A stretch of DNA of 64,000 bases from the NCBI RefSeq assembly GCF_035762905.1, contig NZ_DASUCC010000077.1, forward strand, positions 124,001-188,000. The letters run 5' to 3'. The translations under genes were made by a program, and so were the position numbers. This document shows positions 8,390 through 15,693 of the stretch, piece after piece (the stretch's first letter is position 1; every line of letters begins with the position of its first letter). This DNA comes from DASYTH01 sp035762905. GTDB taxonomy: Bacteria > Actinomycetota > Actinomycetes > Mycobacteriales > Pseudonocardiaceae. The notes below the pieces were generated by a model, which was not told where the DNA came from, made no database searches, and saw nothing but the letters and a program-made list of their open reading frames with translations.

Positions 8390-9037
8390 CTAGGCCTTCG
8401 CGGCGACCAGCATCCCGTCGCCGAGCGGCAGCAGCAGCGGAACCAGCCGGTCGTCGTCGCGCACCGCCCTTGCCACCTCGCGCAGCGCCATGGTCTCGGT
8501 GTCCCGCCGGGCCAGGTTGGCCACCCGGCCGGAGCACAGCACGTTGTCGAACACGAGCACCCCGCCGGGCCGGAGCAGCCGCACGCCCTGCTCGTGGTAG
8601 CTGGGGTACTCCGGCTTGGCCGCATCGACGAACAGCAGGTCGTAGCCCCCGTCGGTGAGCCGGGGCAGTACGTCCAGCGCCCGGCCCATGATCAGCCGGG
8701 TCCGCCCGGGGGCGATCCGGGCGTCGGCGAACGTCCGCTTGGCCGCGCTCTGATGCTCCGGCTCCACGTCGATCGAGGTGAGCACGCCGTCCGCGGCCAT
8801 CCCGCGCAGCAGGTACAGCCCGCTCACCCCGGCCCCGGTGCCGATCTCGACCACCGCGCGGGCCCGCACCGCCGCGGCCAGGAACTGCAGGGCCGCCCCG
8901 CCGTCCGGCCGGACCGGGGCGCAGCCCAACTGCTCGCCGCGCAGCCGGGCCGAGGTCAGCGCGTCGTCCTCGACGAGGTAGGCGTCGAGGTACTCACGCA
9001 CCGCGGCCGGGTCGGTCGCCGGTGGATCCAGCGTCAC
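8390..9037 (-). CDS. SAM-dependent O-methyltransferase (catechol/caffeoyl-CoA OMT type)
   Basis: 215 residues. The class I SAM site is clear (VVEIGTGAGVSGLYLL, then the acidic LTSIDVEPEH), with the metal-dependent OMT motif YDLLFVDAAKPEYPSY and VFDNVLCSGRVA. These residues fit the divalent-metal O-methyltransferase family, to which the mycobacterial gene next to sigE also belongs. The substrate is unknown. The GTG start at 9037 leaves a 156-bp shared upstream region with sigE. Confidence 0.9.
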   Translation of the reverse strand: MTLDPPATDPAAVREYLDAYLVEDDALTSARLRGEQLGCAPVRPDGGAALQFLAAAVRARAVVEIGTGAGVSGLYLLRGMAADGVLTSIDVEPEHQSAAKRTFADARIAPGRTRLIMGRALDVLPRLTDGGYDLLFVDAAKPEYPSYHEQGVRLLRPGGVLVFDNVLCSGRVANLARRDTETMALREVARAVRDDDRLVPLLLPLGDGMLVAAKA

Positions 9038-9091
9038 GGAGTGTGAGATTAGCGCCCGCCGGCGGAAATCGCCGGTAACCGCACCGGCGAA

Positions 9092-9110
9092 TTCTCAGTC
9101 GGCTCTCAGG
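9092..9110 (+). promoter_or_regulatory. MprA-box-like direct repeat upstream of sigE
   Basis: TTCTCAGT at 9092-9099, a 3-bp spacer, and CTCTCAGG at 9103-9110 form two loosely conserved 8-bp direct repeats spanning 19 bp. This is the architecture described for the binding site of the MprAB two-component regulator in M. tuberculosis, which also acts on sigE. It lies about 84 bp upstream of the sigE start. No mprAB genes are in the window. Confidence 0.5.
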
Positions 9111-9185
9111 CGGATTTCACTAACGTCATAGCCAGGCGGCCGATCATTGTGGTCAAGCGGTTGTGTCGGCTGTGGTCGGGGTAGG

Positions 9186-9211
9186 GGAACAAGGTGGACA
9201 ACACAAGCGTT
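9186..9211 (+). promoter_or_regulatory. ECF-type promoter (GGAAC-N17-CGTT) overlapping the sigE start codon
   Basis: GGAAC at 9186-9190 and CGTT at 9208-9211, separated by 17 bases, match the -35/-10 pattern of SigE/SigH-type ECF promoters. Transcription would begin near 9218, downstream of the GTG 9194 start. A message from it would have to use an in-frame internal start such as ATG 9260, which has GAGG at 9248-9251 eight bases ahead. Confidence 0.5.
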
Positions 9212-9835
9212 GAGTCGAGCAGAGAAGTAGCCGTTGTGCAGGAGGTTGAGGCGCCACCGATGCTGGCCCAGTCGACGATGCCCGAGGTGGTTCCGGGCGA
9301 ACAGCCGGATTGGACGCCGCCGTCCTGGGACGAGGTGGTCCGGGAGCACGCCGACCGGGTGTACCGGCTGGCCTACCGGCTGACCGGCAACCCGCACGAC
9401 GCCGAGGACCTCACCCAGGAGACCTTCATCCGGGTGTTCCGCTCGCTCGCCTCGTACAAGCCCGGCACCTTCGAGGGCTGGCTGCACCGGATCACCACCA
9501 ACCTGTTCCTGGACATGGCGCGCCGGCGGTCCCGGCTGCGCATGGAGGGCCTCCCGGAGGACACCGACCGGCTGGCCGGTGACGACCCGAGCCCCGAGCA
9601 GGTCTGGTCGGAGACTCACCTGGACCCGGACCTGCAGGACGCGCTGGACGAGCTGCCCCCGGAGTTCCGGGCCGCCGTGGTGCTCTGTGACGTGGAGGGT
9701 CTGTCCTACGAGGAGATCGGCGCGACCCTCGGAGTTAAACTCGGTACCGTTCGCAGCCGGATCCACCGGGGCCGGCAGGCATTGCGGGCGTCGCTGGAGC
9801 GGCGTAGGGAACTGGCACTGGAGGCCATGGCATGA
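9194..9835 (+). CDS. sigE: ECF RNA polymerase sigma factor SigE
   Basis: 213 residues. Region 2 (EHADRVYRLAYRLTG, then DAEDLTQETFIRVFRS and WLHRITTNLFLDMARRR) and region 4 (LSYEEIGATLGVKLGTVRSRIHRGR) are nearly those of mycobacterial SigE. The neighbours rseA, htrA and tatB confirm the envelope-stress role. GTG 9194 follows AGGGGAA. The first 30 residues are poorly conserved, and GTG 9236, ATG 9260 and ATG 9278 are in-frame alternatives; M. tuberculosis sigE likewise has several promoters and starts. The stop overlaps rseA (ATGA). Confidence 0.96.
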   Translation: MDNTSVESSREVAVVQEVEAPPMLAQSTMPEVVPGEQPDWTPPSWDEVVREHADRVYRLAYRLTGNPHDAEDLTQETFIRVFRSLASYKPGTFEGWLHRITTNLFLDMARRRSRLRMEGLPEDTDRLAGDDPSPEQVWSETHLDPDLQDALDELPPEFRAAVVLCDVEGLSYEEIGATLGVKLGTVRSRIHRGRQALRASLERRRELALEAMA

Positions 9836-10431
9836 CCGACCGGCGCGGCGGTTGGGGCCTGTCCGAGCAGCACCTGCTGCCGGACGCGGTCGTCGCGTTC
9901 GTCGATGGCGAGTTGTCCCTGACCGCGGTCGAGCGTGCCACGTCGCACATCGCCCGCTGCCCCGGCTGCGCGGCGGACATCGCCGCCCAGCGGCAGGCCT
10001 CCGCCGCCGTGCAGGCCGCGGACTCCCCGCCGGTGCCGGCGGGTCTTCTTGCCACGCTGCGGGCCATCCCGCAGGAGGTCGAACTGCCCGGCTCGCCGGA
10101 CGGGCTCGCGGTCACCGAGGACGGCCAGCTGGTCATGGTGCAGCGACCGGACCGGGCGGGCAGCGTCCCTTTCGGTTCCAGCACTCCGCTGGGGTCTTCG
10201 CCCCGGCTCGGTGAGGGCCGCGCGGTGCTCGGCCGGTTCACCCGGCGCACCGCCCAGGGCGCCGGGGTAGTCGTCTCCGGGCTGGTGCTCGGTGCGCTCG
10301 CCCTGGTCAACACGGCCGGCGGCCCGGTGTCGGAGCAGAGCGAGGAGCAGCCGGCGGACGACCGGCCGGCGAGCAACGTGCAGCCCGTCGGATACGTGGC
10401 CCACACCCTCGGCCTGATCGCCCCGCACTGA
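9832..10431 (+). CDS. rseA: Zinc-binding anti-sigma factor, RseA type
   Basis: 199 residues. The ZAS-type anti-sigma motif is visible as His39-x3-Cys43-x2-Cys46 (HIARCPGC), placed in an N-terminal helical domain that would hold SigE. A hydrophobic segment at about residues 144-160 may be a membrane helix, which would put the short Glu/Asp-rich tail outside. It overlaps the sigE stop by 4 bp. In mycobacteria RseA is phosphorylated and degraded to free SigE; that part is known of the family and cannot be read from the sequence. Confidence 0.9.
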   Translation: MTDRRGGWGLSEQHLLPDAVVAFVDGELSLTAVERATSHIARCPGCAADIAAQRQASAAVQAADSPPVPAGLLATLRAIPQEVELPGSPDGLAVTEDGQLVMVQRPDRAGSVPFGSSTPLGSSPRLGEGRAVLGRFTRRTAQGAGVVVSGLVLGALALVNTAGGPVSEQSEEQPADDRPASNVQPVGYVAHTLGLIAPH

Positions 10432-10478
10432 GCCCGCAGAACGGCAACTTCACCGTTCACCAGGCAGGCTGTGAGTCG

Positions 10479-12044
10479 ATGAGCGAGCCGTCCCAGCCGG
10501 ATCCACCCGGCACCGAACAACCCGAGCCAACCGAGTCGCCCGAGTCGCGCGACCGGCCCGACCGGCTCGGGCCGCGTCCGCTCGACCGCCCGCCCGCCGA
10601 CCCGACCGCGGCCGCCGTGTTCGGCCGCCCGGCCGGCGTGGCCGGTGCGTTCGCCCCGCCACCAGGCGGGTTGCTCGGCACCCGCAACGCGTTCGCCGAT
10701 CTCAAGATCACCCTGCCGCCGCCGGAGGCGCTGGCCACGGCGTTTCGCCGGCCGCCGGACGCCGACGAGGTGCTGCAGCGCCCGCCGGGCCGGCCAAGCC
10801 CGGACGGCGACGGCGCCGAAGACCCGTTGTGGAGTTCGGAGAACGGGGCCGACCCGTGGCGCGACCCGGCCGCAGGCGCGGTGATCGGGCCGCCCGCGGT
10901 GGGCAAGGACGCGGACGCGGCGGAGGTGCCCCGGCGCCCGTCCGGCGCGCTGCTCAGCCTGCCCGAGGTCCTGTTCGGCCGGCGGGTGAAGCCCACCGCG
11001 CTGCTGCTGCTCGGCCTGGTCGCGTTGCTGATCGGGTCGGCCGGCGGGCTGGTCGGCTGGGCCGTTGCGCGGGGCGGTGACGTGTTGACCAGCGACGTGA
11101 CCCTGGCCCAGGTCCAGCCCGGCAAGGAGCGCCCGAGCGGGTCGGTCGCCGACATCGCCACCCGGGTCTCGCCCGGCGTGGTGTCCATCGAGGTCAAGGG
11201 CGGTCAGGACGCCGGCACCGGATCCGGCGTGGTGATCGACGGCCAGGGCTACATCGTCACCAACGACCACGTGGTCACGCTGGCCGGGCGGGCCGTCGAG
11301 GGCCAGAAGATCACCGTGGTGTTCTTCGACGGCCAGCGGGCGGAGGCCCGGATGGTCGGCCGGGACCCGAAGACCGACCTCGCCGTGATCAAGGTCGAGG
11401 TGTCCAACCCGACCGTGCTGCAGCTCGGTGACTCGGACAAGTTGGCGGTCGGTGACGCGGTGATCGCCATCGGCTCGCCGCTCGGCCTGGAGAACACGGT
11501 CACCGAGGGCATCGTGAGCGCGGTGCACCGGCCGGTCGTGGCCGGTGGCGAGAACGGCGACGATCCCGTGGTGTACGACGGGATCCAGACCGACGCCGCG
11601 ATCAACCGGGGCAACTCCGGCGGCGCGCTGGTGGATTCCACCGGCGCCCTGGTCGGGATCAACTCGGTGATCCGGACGGCGGAGGGCAGCACCGGCAGCA
11701 TCGGGCTGGGCTTCGCGATCCCGGTCAACTCGATGCGCCGGATCACCGAGTCGCTGATCAGCCAGGGCCGGGTCAAGCACGCCGACCTCGGCCTGTCCGC
11801 GCGGTCGGTGTCCGCGGACACCGCCGAGGGTGCGCAGGTGGTCAACGTGGCCGACAACGGTGCGGCCAAGCAGGCCGGTCTGGTCGAGGGTGACGTGATC
11901 GTCAAGGTCGGCGACCGGCAGGTGCGCAACGCGCCGGAGCTGACCGTGGCGGTGCGCCAGTACGAACCCGGCCAGACCGTGCCGATCGTGCTGGCCCGGC
12001 AGGGTCGGGAACTGACGATTCAGGTGACCCTCGGCTCGGACTGA
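10479..12044 (+). CDS. htrA: HtrA/DegP-like membrane serine protease with PDZ domain
   Basis: 521 residues. A long Pro/acid-rich cytoplasmic N-terminus is followed by one membrane helix at about 174-196, a trypsin-like domain with catalytic His264 (TNDHVV), Asp300 (KTDLAVIKV) and Ser380 (GNSGGAL), and a C-terminal PDZ domain (VNVADNGAAKQAGLVEGDVIVKVG). The catalytic site would lie outside the membrane, as in envelope quality-control proteases. It is third in the sigE-rseA-htrA-tatB run and probably SigE-controlled. Confidence 0.95.
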   Translation: MSEPSQPDPPGTEQPEPTESPESRDRPDRLGPRPLDRPPADPTAAAVFGRPAGVAGAFAPPPGGLLGTRNAFADLKITLPPPEALATAFRRPPDADEVLQRPPGRPSPDGDGAEDPLWSSENGADPWRDPAAGAVIGPPAVGKDADAAEVPRRPSGALLSLPEVLFGRRVKPTALLLLGLVALLIGSAGGLVGWAVARGGDVLTSDVTLAQVQPGKERPSGSVADIATRVSPGVVSIEVKGGQDAGTGSGVVIDGQGYIVTNDHVVTLAGRAVEGQKITVVFFDGQRAEARMVGRDPKTDLAVIKVEVSNPTVLQLGDSDKLAVGDAVIAIGSPLGLENTVTEGIVSAVHRPVVAGGENGDDPVVYDGIQTDAAINRGNSGGALVDSTGALVGINSVIRTAEGSTGSIGLGFAIPVNSMRRITESLISQGRVKHADLGLSARSVSADTAEGAQVVNVADNGAAKQAGLVEGDVIVKVGDRQVRNAPELTVAVRQYEPGQTVPIVLARQGRELTIQVTLGSD

Positions 12045-12088
12045 GCGGTTACTCTGGTGACGATCGCGGTGTAGGGAGGGAGACCGGG

Positions 12089-12481
12089 GTGTTCGACAGC
12101 ATCGGGTGGGCCGAGATCCTGGTCCTCGGCGTTGCCGGCCTGTTCATCCTTGGCCCGGAACGCCTGCCGACGGCCGCCGCCTGGCTCGGCCGCAACCTGC
12201 GCAAGCTGCGCGAGTTCGCCAGCGGCGCCCGCGACCAGCTGCGCAACGAGATGGGCCCGGAGTTCGACGACCTCCGCAAGCCCCTGCAGGACCTGCAGCA
12301 GCTCCGCGGCTTCGACCCCAAGCGCGCCGTAGCCCGGCACCTGTTCGACGACGACAACGGCTACACCAACGGCGGCAAGCCCAACGGCTACACCCCGCCG
12401 CCCCCGTCCCCCTCGCCGGCCGTCGACCCGCCCGCCCTCTCCGCAGGCGAAAAACCCCCCATCGACCCCGACGCCACCTGA
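12089..12481 (+). CDS. tatB: Sec-independent translocase subunit TatB
   Basis: 130 residues. An N-terminal membrane helix with the TatA/B hinge (IGWAEILVLGVAGLFILGPERLP) is followed by an amphipathic helix and an acidic, Pro-rich tail. Glu in the membrane helix and the FxxxGPERLP hinge are family marks. It works with TatA/TatC to export folded twin-arginine proteins; no tatA or tatC is in the window. GTG 12089 has a GGGAGGGAG ribosome site, and a TACTCT at 12050-12055 may be a -10 element of its own. The gene is followed by the 21-bp repeat tract. Confidence 0.92.
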   Translation: MFDSIGWAEILVLGVAGLFILGPERLPTAAAWLGRNLRKLREFASGARDQLRNEMGPEFDDLRKPLQDLQQLRGFDPKRAVARHLFDDDNGYTNGGKPNGYTPPPPSPSPAVDPPALSAGEKPPIDPDAT

Positions 12482-12500
12482 GCACCCGCCCCCACATCGC

Positions 12501-13396
12501 CGAGTTCCCGGCTCCAGCAACCCAGCCGCCGACTCCGGCCCGGCGAGTCCCCGATCCCAGCCACCGAGTCATCGATTCCAGCCACCGAGTCACCGCGTCA
12601 TCGAGTTACCGGCTCAGGTCACCGAGTTCCCGGTTGCGGCAACTGAGCCGCCGATTCGGGCCCGGCGAGTCCCCGATCCCAGCCACCGTGTCCCCGATTC
12701 CAGTAGCTGAACCGCCGGCTGGGGCAACCGAGTGGCCGATTCCAGTAGCTGAACCGGGGGCCGGGGCAGCCGAGTTGCCGGTGCGGGGCCGGCGAGTACC
12801 CGAGTCCAGCCACCGTGTCACCGATTCCAGTAACTGAACCGCCGGCTGGGGCAACCGAGTTGCCGGCGGGGCCGGCGAGTCCCCGTTGTCCAGTTGGCCG
12901 AGTTGCCGACCGGGTAACCGAGTTGCTGGCTGGGGCTATCGAGTGGCCGATTCGGGTCGCTGTGTTTCCGTTTCCAGCCGGGCGAGTTCCCGGTGCCGGT
13001 TACCGAGTTCCCGGTTCGGTCACCGAGTTGCCGGCTGTGGCAACTGAGCTGCCGATTCGGAACGGGCGAGTCCCCGGGGCCAGTCACCGAGTTGCCGGCT
13101 CCGGTTACGGAGTTGTCGGCTGTGGCAAGCGAGTTGCCGCTGCGGGGCCGGCGAGTCCCTTTGTCCAGTGGCCGAGTTGCCGACCGGGGTCACCGAGTTG
13201 CCGGCTGGGGCAATCGAGTGGCCGATTCGGGCTCGGCGAGTCCCCGGGGCCAGTCACCGAGTTCCTGGCTGGGGTAACCGCGTTGCTGGGTGGGGTTATC
13301 GAGTGGCCGATTCGGGTCGCTGTGTTTCCGTTTCCGGCCGGCGAGTTCCCGGTGCCGGTTACCGAGTTCGTTCTGGGCACCGAACTGCTGGCTCGG
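12501..13396. repeat. Intergenic tract of about 43 degenerate 21-bp tandem repeats
   Basis: The 963-bp gap between tatB and mrp is filled by tandem units close to CGAGTTGCCGGCTGGGGCAAC, mostly exactly 21 bp (some 20 or 22). Most units begin CGAGT, with CTGAA, CTGTG and CGTGT variants. A higher-order copy is visible: the stretch at 12937-12975 recurs identically at 13297-13335, 360 bp later. Because 21 is a multiple of three, several frames stay open on both strands and encode seven-residue repeats, but no frame has a credible start and end of its own, so the tract is read as non-coding. The units abut one another, so it is not a CRISPR array. Confidence 0.9.
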
Positions 13397-13423
13397 CGCC
13401 TGCGGCGCCGGGCGCCGCAGGCG
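13397..13423. terminator. Perfect 12-bp stem hairpin after mrp
   Basis: CGCCTGCGGCGC at 13397-13408, loop CGG, and its exact complement GCGCCGCAGGCG at 13412-13423. It lies 21 bp beyond the mrp stop and at the edge of the 21-bp repeats. No T tract follows on either strand, as is common for actinobacterial terminators. Confidence 0.65.
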
Positions 13424-13444
13424 CCCGGCGCGGCGCACCGACTC

Positions 13445-14599
13445 TCAGCGGCCCGCTGGGGTCACCGACAGCATCCGTCCGGCCAGGCCGCGGGCCCGGG
13501 TGGACAGCCGCGTGGCGATCTCGCGGAGTACGGCAGCGGCGGGTGCCTCGGGGTCGGTGAGCACCAGCGGTGTGCCGGTGTCGCCGGACTCGCGCAGCCG
13601 GGGGTCGAGGGGAATCTGGCCGAGCAGCGGGACCTCGGCGCCCAGCGATCGGGACAGCGACTCGGCCACCGCCGCACCGCCGCCGGAGCCGAACACCTCC
13701 ATCCGGGTGCCGTCCGGCAGCTCGAGCCAGGACATGTTCTCGATCACACCGGCCAGCCGCTGCCGGGTCTGCAGCGCGATCGCGCCGGCCCGCTCGGCCA
13801 CCTCGGAGGCCGCCTGCTGGGGCGTGGTGACCACCAGGATCTCGGCGGTGGGCAACATCTGGGCCACCGAGATGGCCACGTCCCCGGTGCCCGGCGGCAG
13901 GTCGAGCAGGAGGATGTCCAGGTCGCCCCAGAACACCTCGGCGAGGAACTGCTGCAGCGCGCGGTGCAGCATCGGACCGCGCCACACCACCGGCGTGTTG
14001 CCCGGGGTGAACATCCCGATCGACATCACCTTCACGCCGGCCGCCTGCACCGGCATGATCATCTTTTCCTCGATCCGGGTCGGCCGGTCGGTGGTACCGA
14101 GCATCCGGGGCACCGAGTGGCCGTAGATGTCGGCGTCCACGATGCCGACGGACAGCCCGCGGGCGGCCATCGCCACCGCCAGGTTCACCGTCACGCTGGA
14201 CTTGCCGACCCCGCCCTTGCCGGACGCGACGCAGTACACCCGGGTCAGCGAGCCGGGCTCGGAAAACGGGATGCGCGGCTCGGCGGCGTCGCCGCGCAGC
14301 GACCGGCGCAGCTCCGCGCGCTGCTCGTCGCTCATCACGTCCAGGTCCACCCGCACCGAGGTCACGCCCGGCACGGCGGCCACCGCGGTGGTCACGTCCT
14401 GCGTGATCCGGTCGCGCAGCGGACAGGCCGCGATGGTCAGGTAGACACCGACGCTCACCCCGCCGTCCGGGTGCACCTGGATGTCCTTGACCATGCCGAG
14501 GTCGGTGATCGGGCGGTGAATCTCCGGGTCCCGCACCCCGGACAGGGCCGCTCGGACCGCCTCGACGCTGGGAGTCTTGGTGTCGGTCACGCGATCCAT
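13445..14599 (-). CDS. mrp: Mrp/ApbC-type iron-sulfur cluster carrier ATPase
   Basis: 384 residues. The N-terminal MIP18-like domain (VRDPEIHRPITDLGMV, AACPLRDRI) is fused to a deviant Walker P-loop NTPase (SGKGGVGKSSVTVNLA). VDADIYGHSVPRMLG, LLLDLPPGTGD and the IENMSWL segment are all typical. The CxxC that bridges a cluster in many ApbC proteins is absent after IENMSW (LELPDGTRMEVFG instead). The divergent MarR gene shares an 88-bp promoter region. ATG 14599 and GTG 14587 are both possible starts. Confidence 0.92.
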   Translation of the reverse strand: MDRVTDTKTPSVEAVRAALSGVRDPEIHRPITDLGMVKDIQVHPDGGVSVGVYLTIAACPLRDRITQDVTTAVAAVPGVTSVRVDLDVMSDEQRAELRRSLRGDAAEPRIPFSEPGSLTRVYCVASGKGGVGKSSVTVNLAVAMAARGLSVGIVDADIYGHSVPRMLGTTDRPTRIEEKMIMPVQAAGVKVMSIGMFTPGNTPVVWRGPMLHRALQQFLAEVFWGDLDILLLDLPPGTGDVAISVAQMLPTAEILVVTTPQQAASEVAERAGAIALQTRQRLAGVIENMSWLELPDGTRMEVFGSGGGAAVAESLSRSLGAEVPLLGQIPLDPRLRESGDTGTPLVLTDPEAPAAAVLREIATRLSTRARGLAGRMLSVTPAGR

Positions 14600-14669
14600 G
14601 CTACGAGCGCTCGGCCGGCGCCGGATCGCCCGGGCGCGCCGGGGAGGTCATCCCGCGTGACCGCCGTGA

Positions 14670-14679
14670 GTTACGTAAC
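14670..14679. promoter_or_regulatory. Perfect palindrome GTTACGTAAC, probable MarR operator
   Basis: The 10-bp palindrome overlaps TAACAT (14676-14681), a -10 element 6 bases before the marR ATG at 14688. A palindrome covering the -10 of a MarR-family gene is the usual autoregulation layout. The start lacks a ribosome site, so the message is probably leaderless. Confidence 0.55.
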
Positions 14680-14687
14680 ATCTGATC

Positions 14688-15143
14688 ATGGCGGAGCCAG
14701 TCCTCTTCCCGGCGCCCAACCGAACCCAGCTGAACGCGTGGCGGTCCTTCCTCACCGCGCACGCCCGGGTGATGCGCAGCCTGGAGGCGGAGCTGGTGGC
14801 CGATCAGAACCTGTCGCTGGTCAGCTACGACGTGCTGGTGCAACTGGCCGAGGCGCCGGGCAGGCGGCTGCGGATGGCCGAGCTGGCCGACCGGGTACTG
14901 CTGTCCCGGTCCGGCGTGACCCGCCTGGTCGACCGGCTGGAACGAGCCGGCCTGGTGGCCCGCCAGCGGGTGGTCGCCGATGGCCGGGGCGTGATCGCCG
15001 AGCTGACCGAGGCCGGCCTCGAACGGCTGCGCAACGCCGCCCGGGTGCACCTGGCGGGCGTCTCCCAGCACTTCGTCGCCAAGTTCGACCAGGACGAGCT
15101 GACCGCCATCGGCCGGCTGTGCGAGCGCCTGGTGGGCGACTGA
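14688..15143 (+). CDS. MarR-family transcriptional regulator
   Basis: 151 residues with the winged helix-turn-helix of the family: LSLVSYDVLVQLAEAPGRRLRM, then ELADRVLLSRSGVTRLVDRLERAGLV, and the wing with the Asp-Gly turn (VVADGRGVIAELTEAG). Probably a dimeric ligand-responsive repressor; the ligand is unknown. It lies between divergent mrp and convergent DUF1003, and an exact GTTACGTAAC palindrome sits on its -10 element, suggesting autorepression and perhaps control of mrp. Confidence 0.9.
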   Translation: MAEPVLFPAPNRTQLNAWRSFLTAHARVMRSLEAELVADQNLSLVSYDVLVQLAEAPGRRLRMAELADRVLLSRSGVTRLVDRLERAGLVARQRVVADGRGVIAELTEAGLERLRNAARVHLAGVSQHFVAKFDQDELTAIGRLCERLVGD

Positions 15144-15150
15144 GCCGGAC

Positions 15151-15693
15151 TCAGCCCTGCCCCCCGTCGTCCCACCGCGGGTCGGCGCGCACCGCGTCGG
15201 CCGCCGGTCGGGACCGGCCGCGCGGCTTGCTGACCAGGTCGCCGCGCAGCCGGTCCAGTTCGCTGCGCAGGTAGTCCCGGGTCGCCACCTCGCCGACGGC
15301 CAGCCGCAGCGCGGCCAGTTCGCGGGCCAGGAACTCGGTGTCCGCCTTGGTCTGCGCGGCCCGGGACCGATCCTCTTCGAGCGCCACCCGGTCCCGGTCG
15401 TCCTGGCGGTTCTGGGCCAGCAGGATCAGCGGCGCGGCGTACGCGGCCTGGGTGGAGAAGGCCAGGTTGAGCAGGATGAACGGATAGGGGTCCCAGCGGT
15501 ACTGCACCGCGAGCAGGTTGATGGTGATCCACGCGATCACGAGCACGGTCTGCCAGAACAGGAACTTGCCGGTGCCCAGGAACCGGGCGAGCCGCTCGGA
15601 GAACCGGGCGAACGCCTCGGGGTCCAGCTCGAAGCGCAGCGCGCGCGGGCGGCGGGGCTGGTCCAGCCGGCGGCGCGGCAGCAGCTCAGGCAT
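15151..15693 (-). CDS. DUF1003 membrane protein
   Basis: 180 residues. Two membrane helices (FLFWQTVLVIAWITINLLAV and FILLNLAFSTQAAYAAPLILL) are followed by the family's AQNRQDDRDR motif and a C-terminal coiled region. The function of DUF1003 is unknown. Its start overlaps the stop of the upstream CBS/MgtE_N protein by 8 bp, so the two are translated together, as in mycobacteria, suggesting a shared membrane or cation-related role. Confidence 0.88.
   Translation of the reverse strand: MPELLPRRRLDQPRRPRALRFELDPEAFARFSERLARFLGTGKFLFWQTVLVIAWITINLLAVQYRWDPYPFILLNLAFSTQAAYAAPLILLAQNRQDDRDRVALEEDRSRAAQTKADTEFLARELAALRLAVGEVATRDYLRSELDRLRGDLVSKPRGRSRPAADAVRADPRWDDGGQG

Noticed and set aside
12501..13396. 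CRISPR array
   Set aside because: Units abut with no spacers, period is 21 bp and no cas genes are near.
13445..14599. Loss of the CxxC in Mrp as a defect
   Set aside because: From what I recall, related actinobacterial Mrp proteins also lack it, and the rest of the ATPase is intact.
12815..15274. An 819-residue plus-strand frame starting in the 21-bp repeats
   Set aside because: After the heptad repeats it continues antisense through mrp and out of frame with marR, so it is an effect of a 21-bp period and G+C bias.
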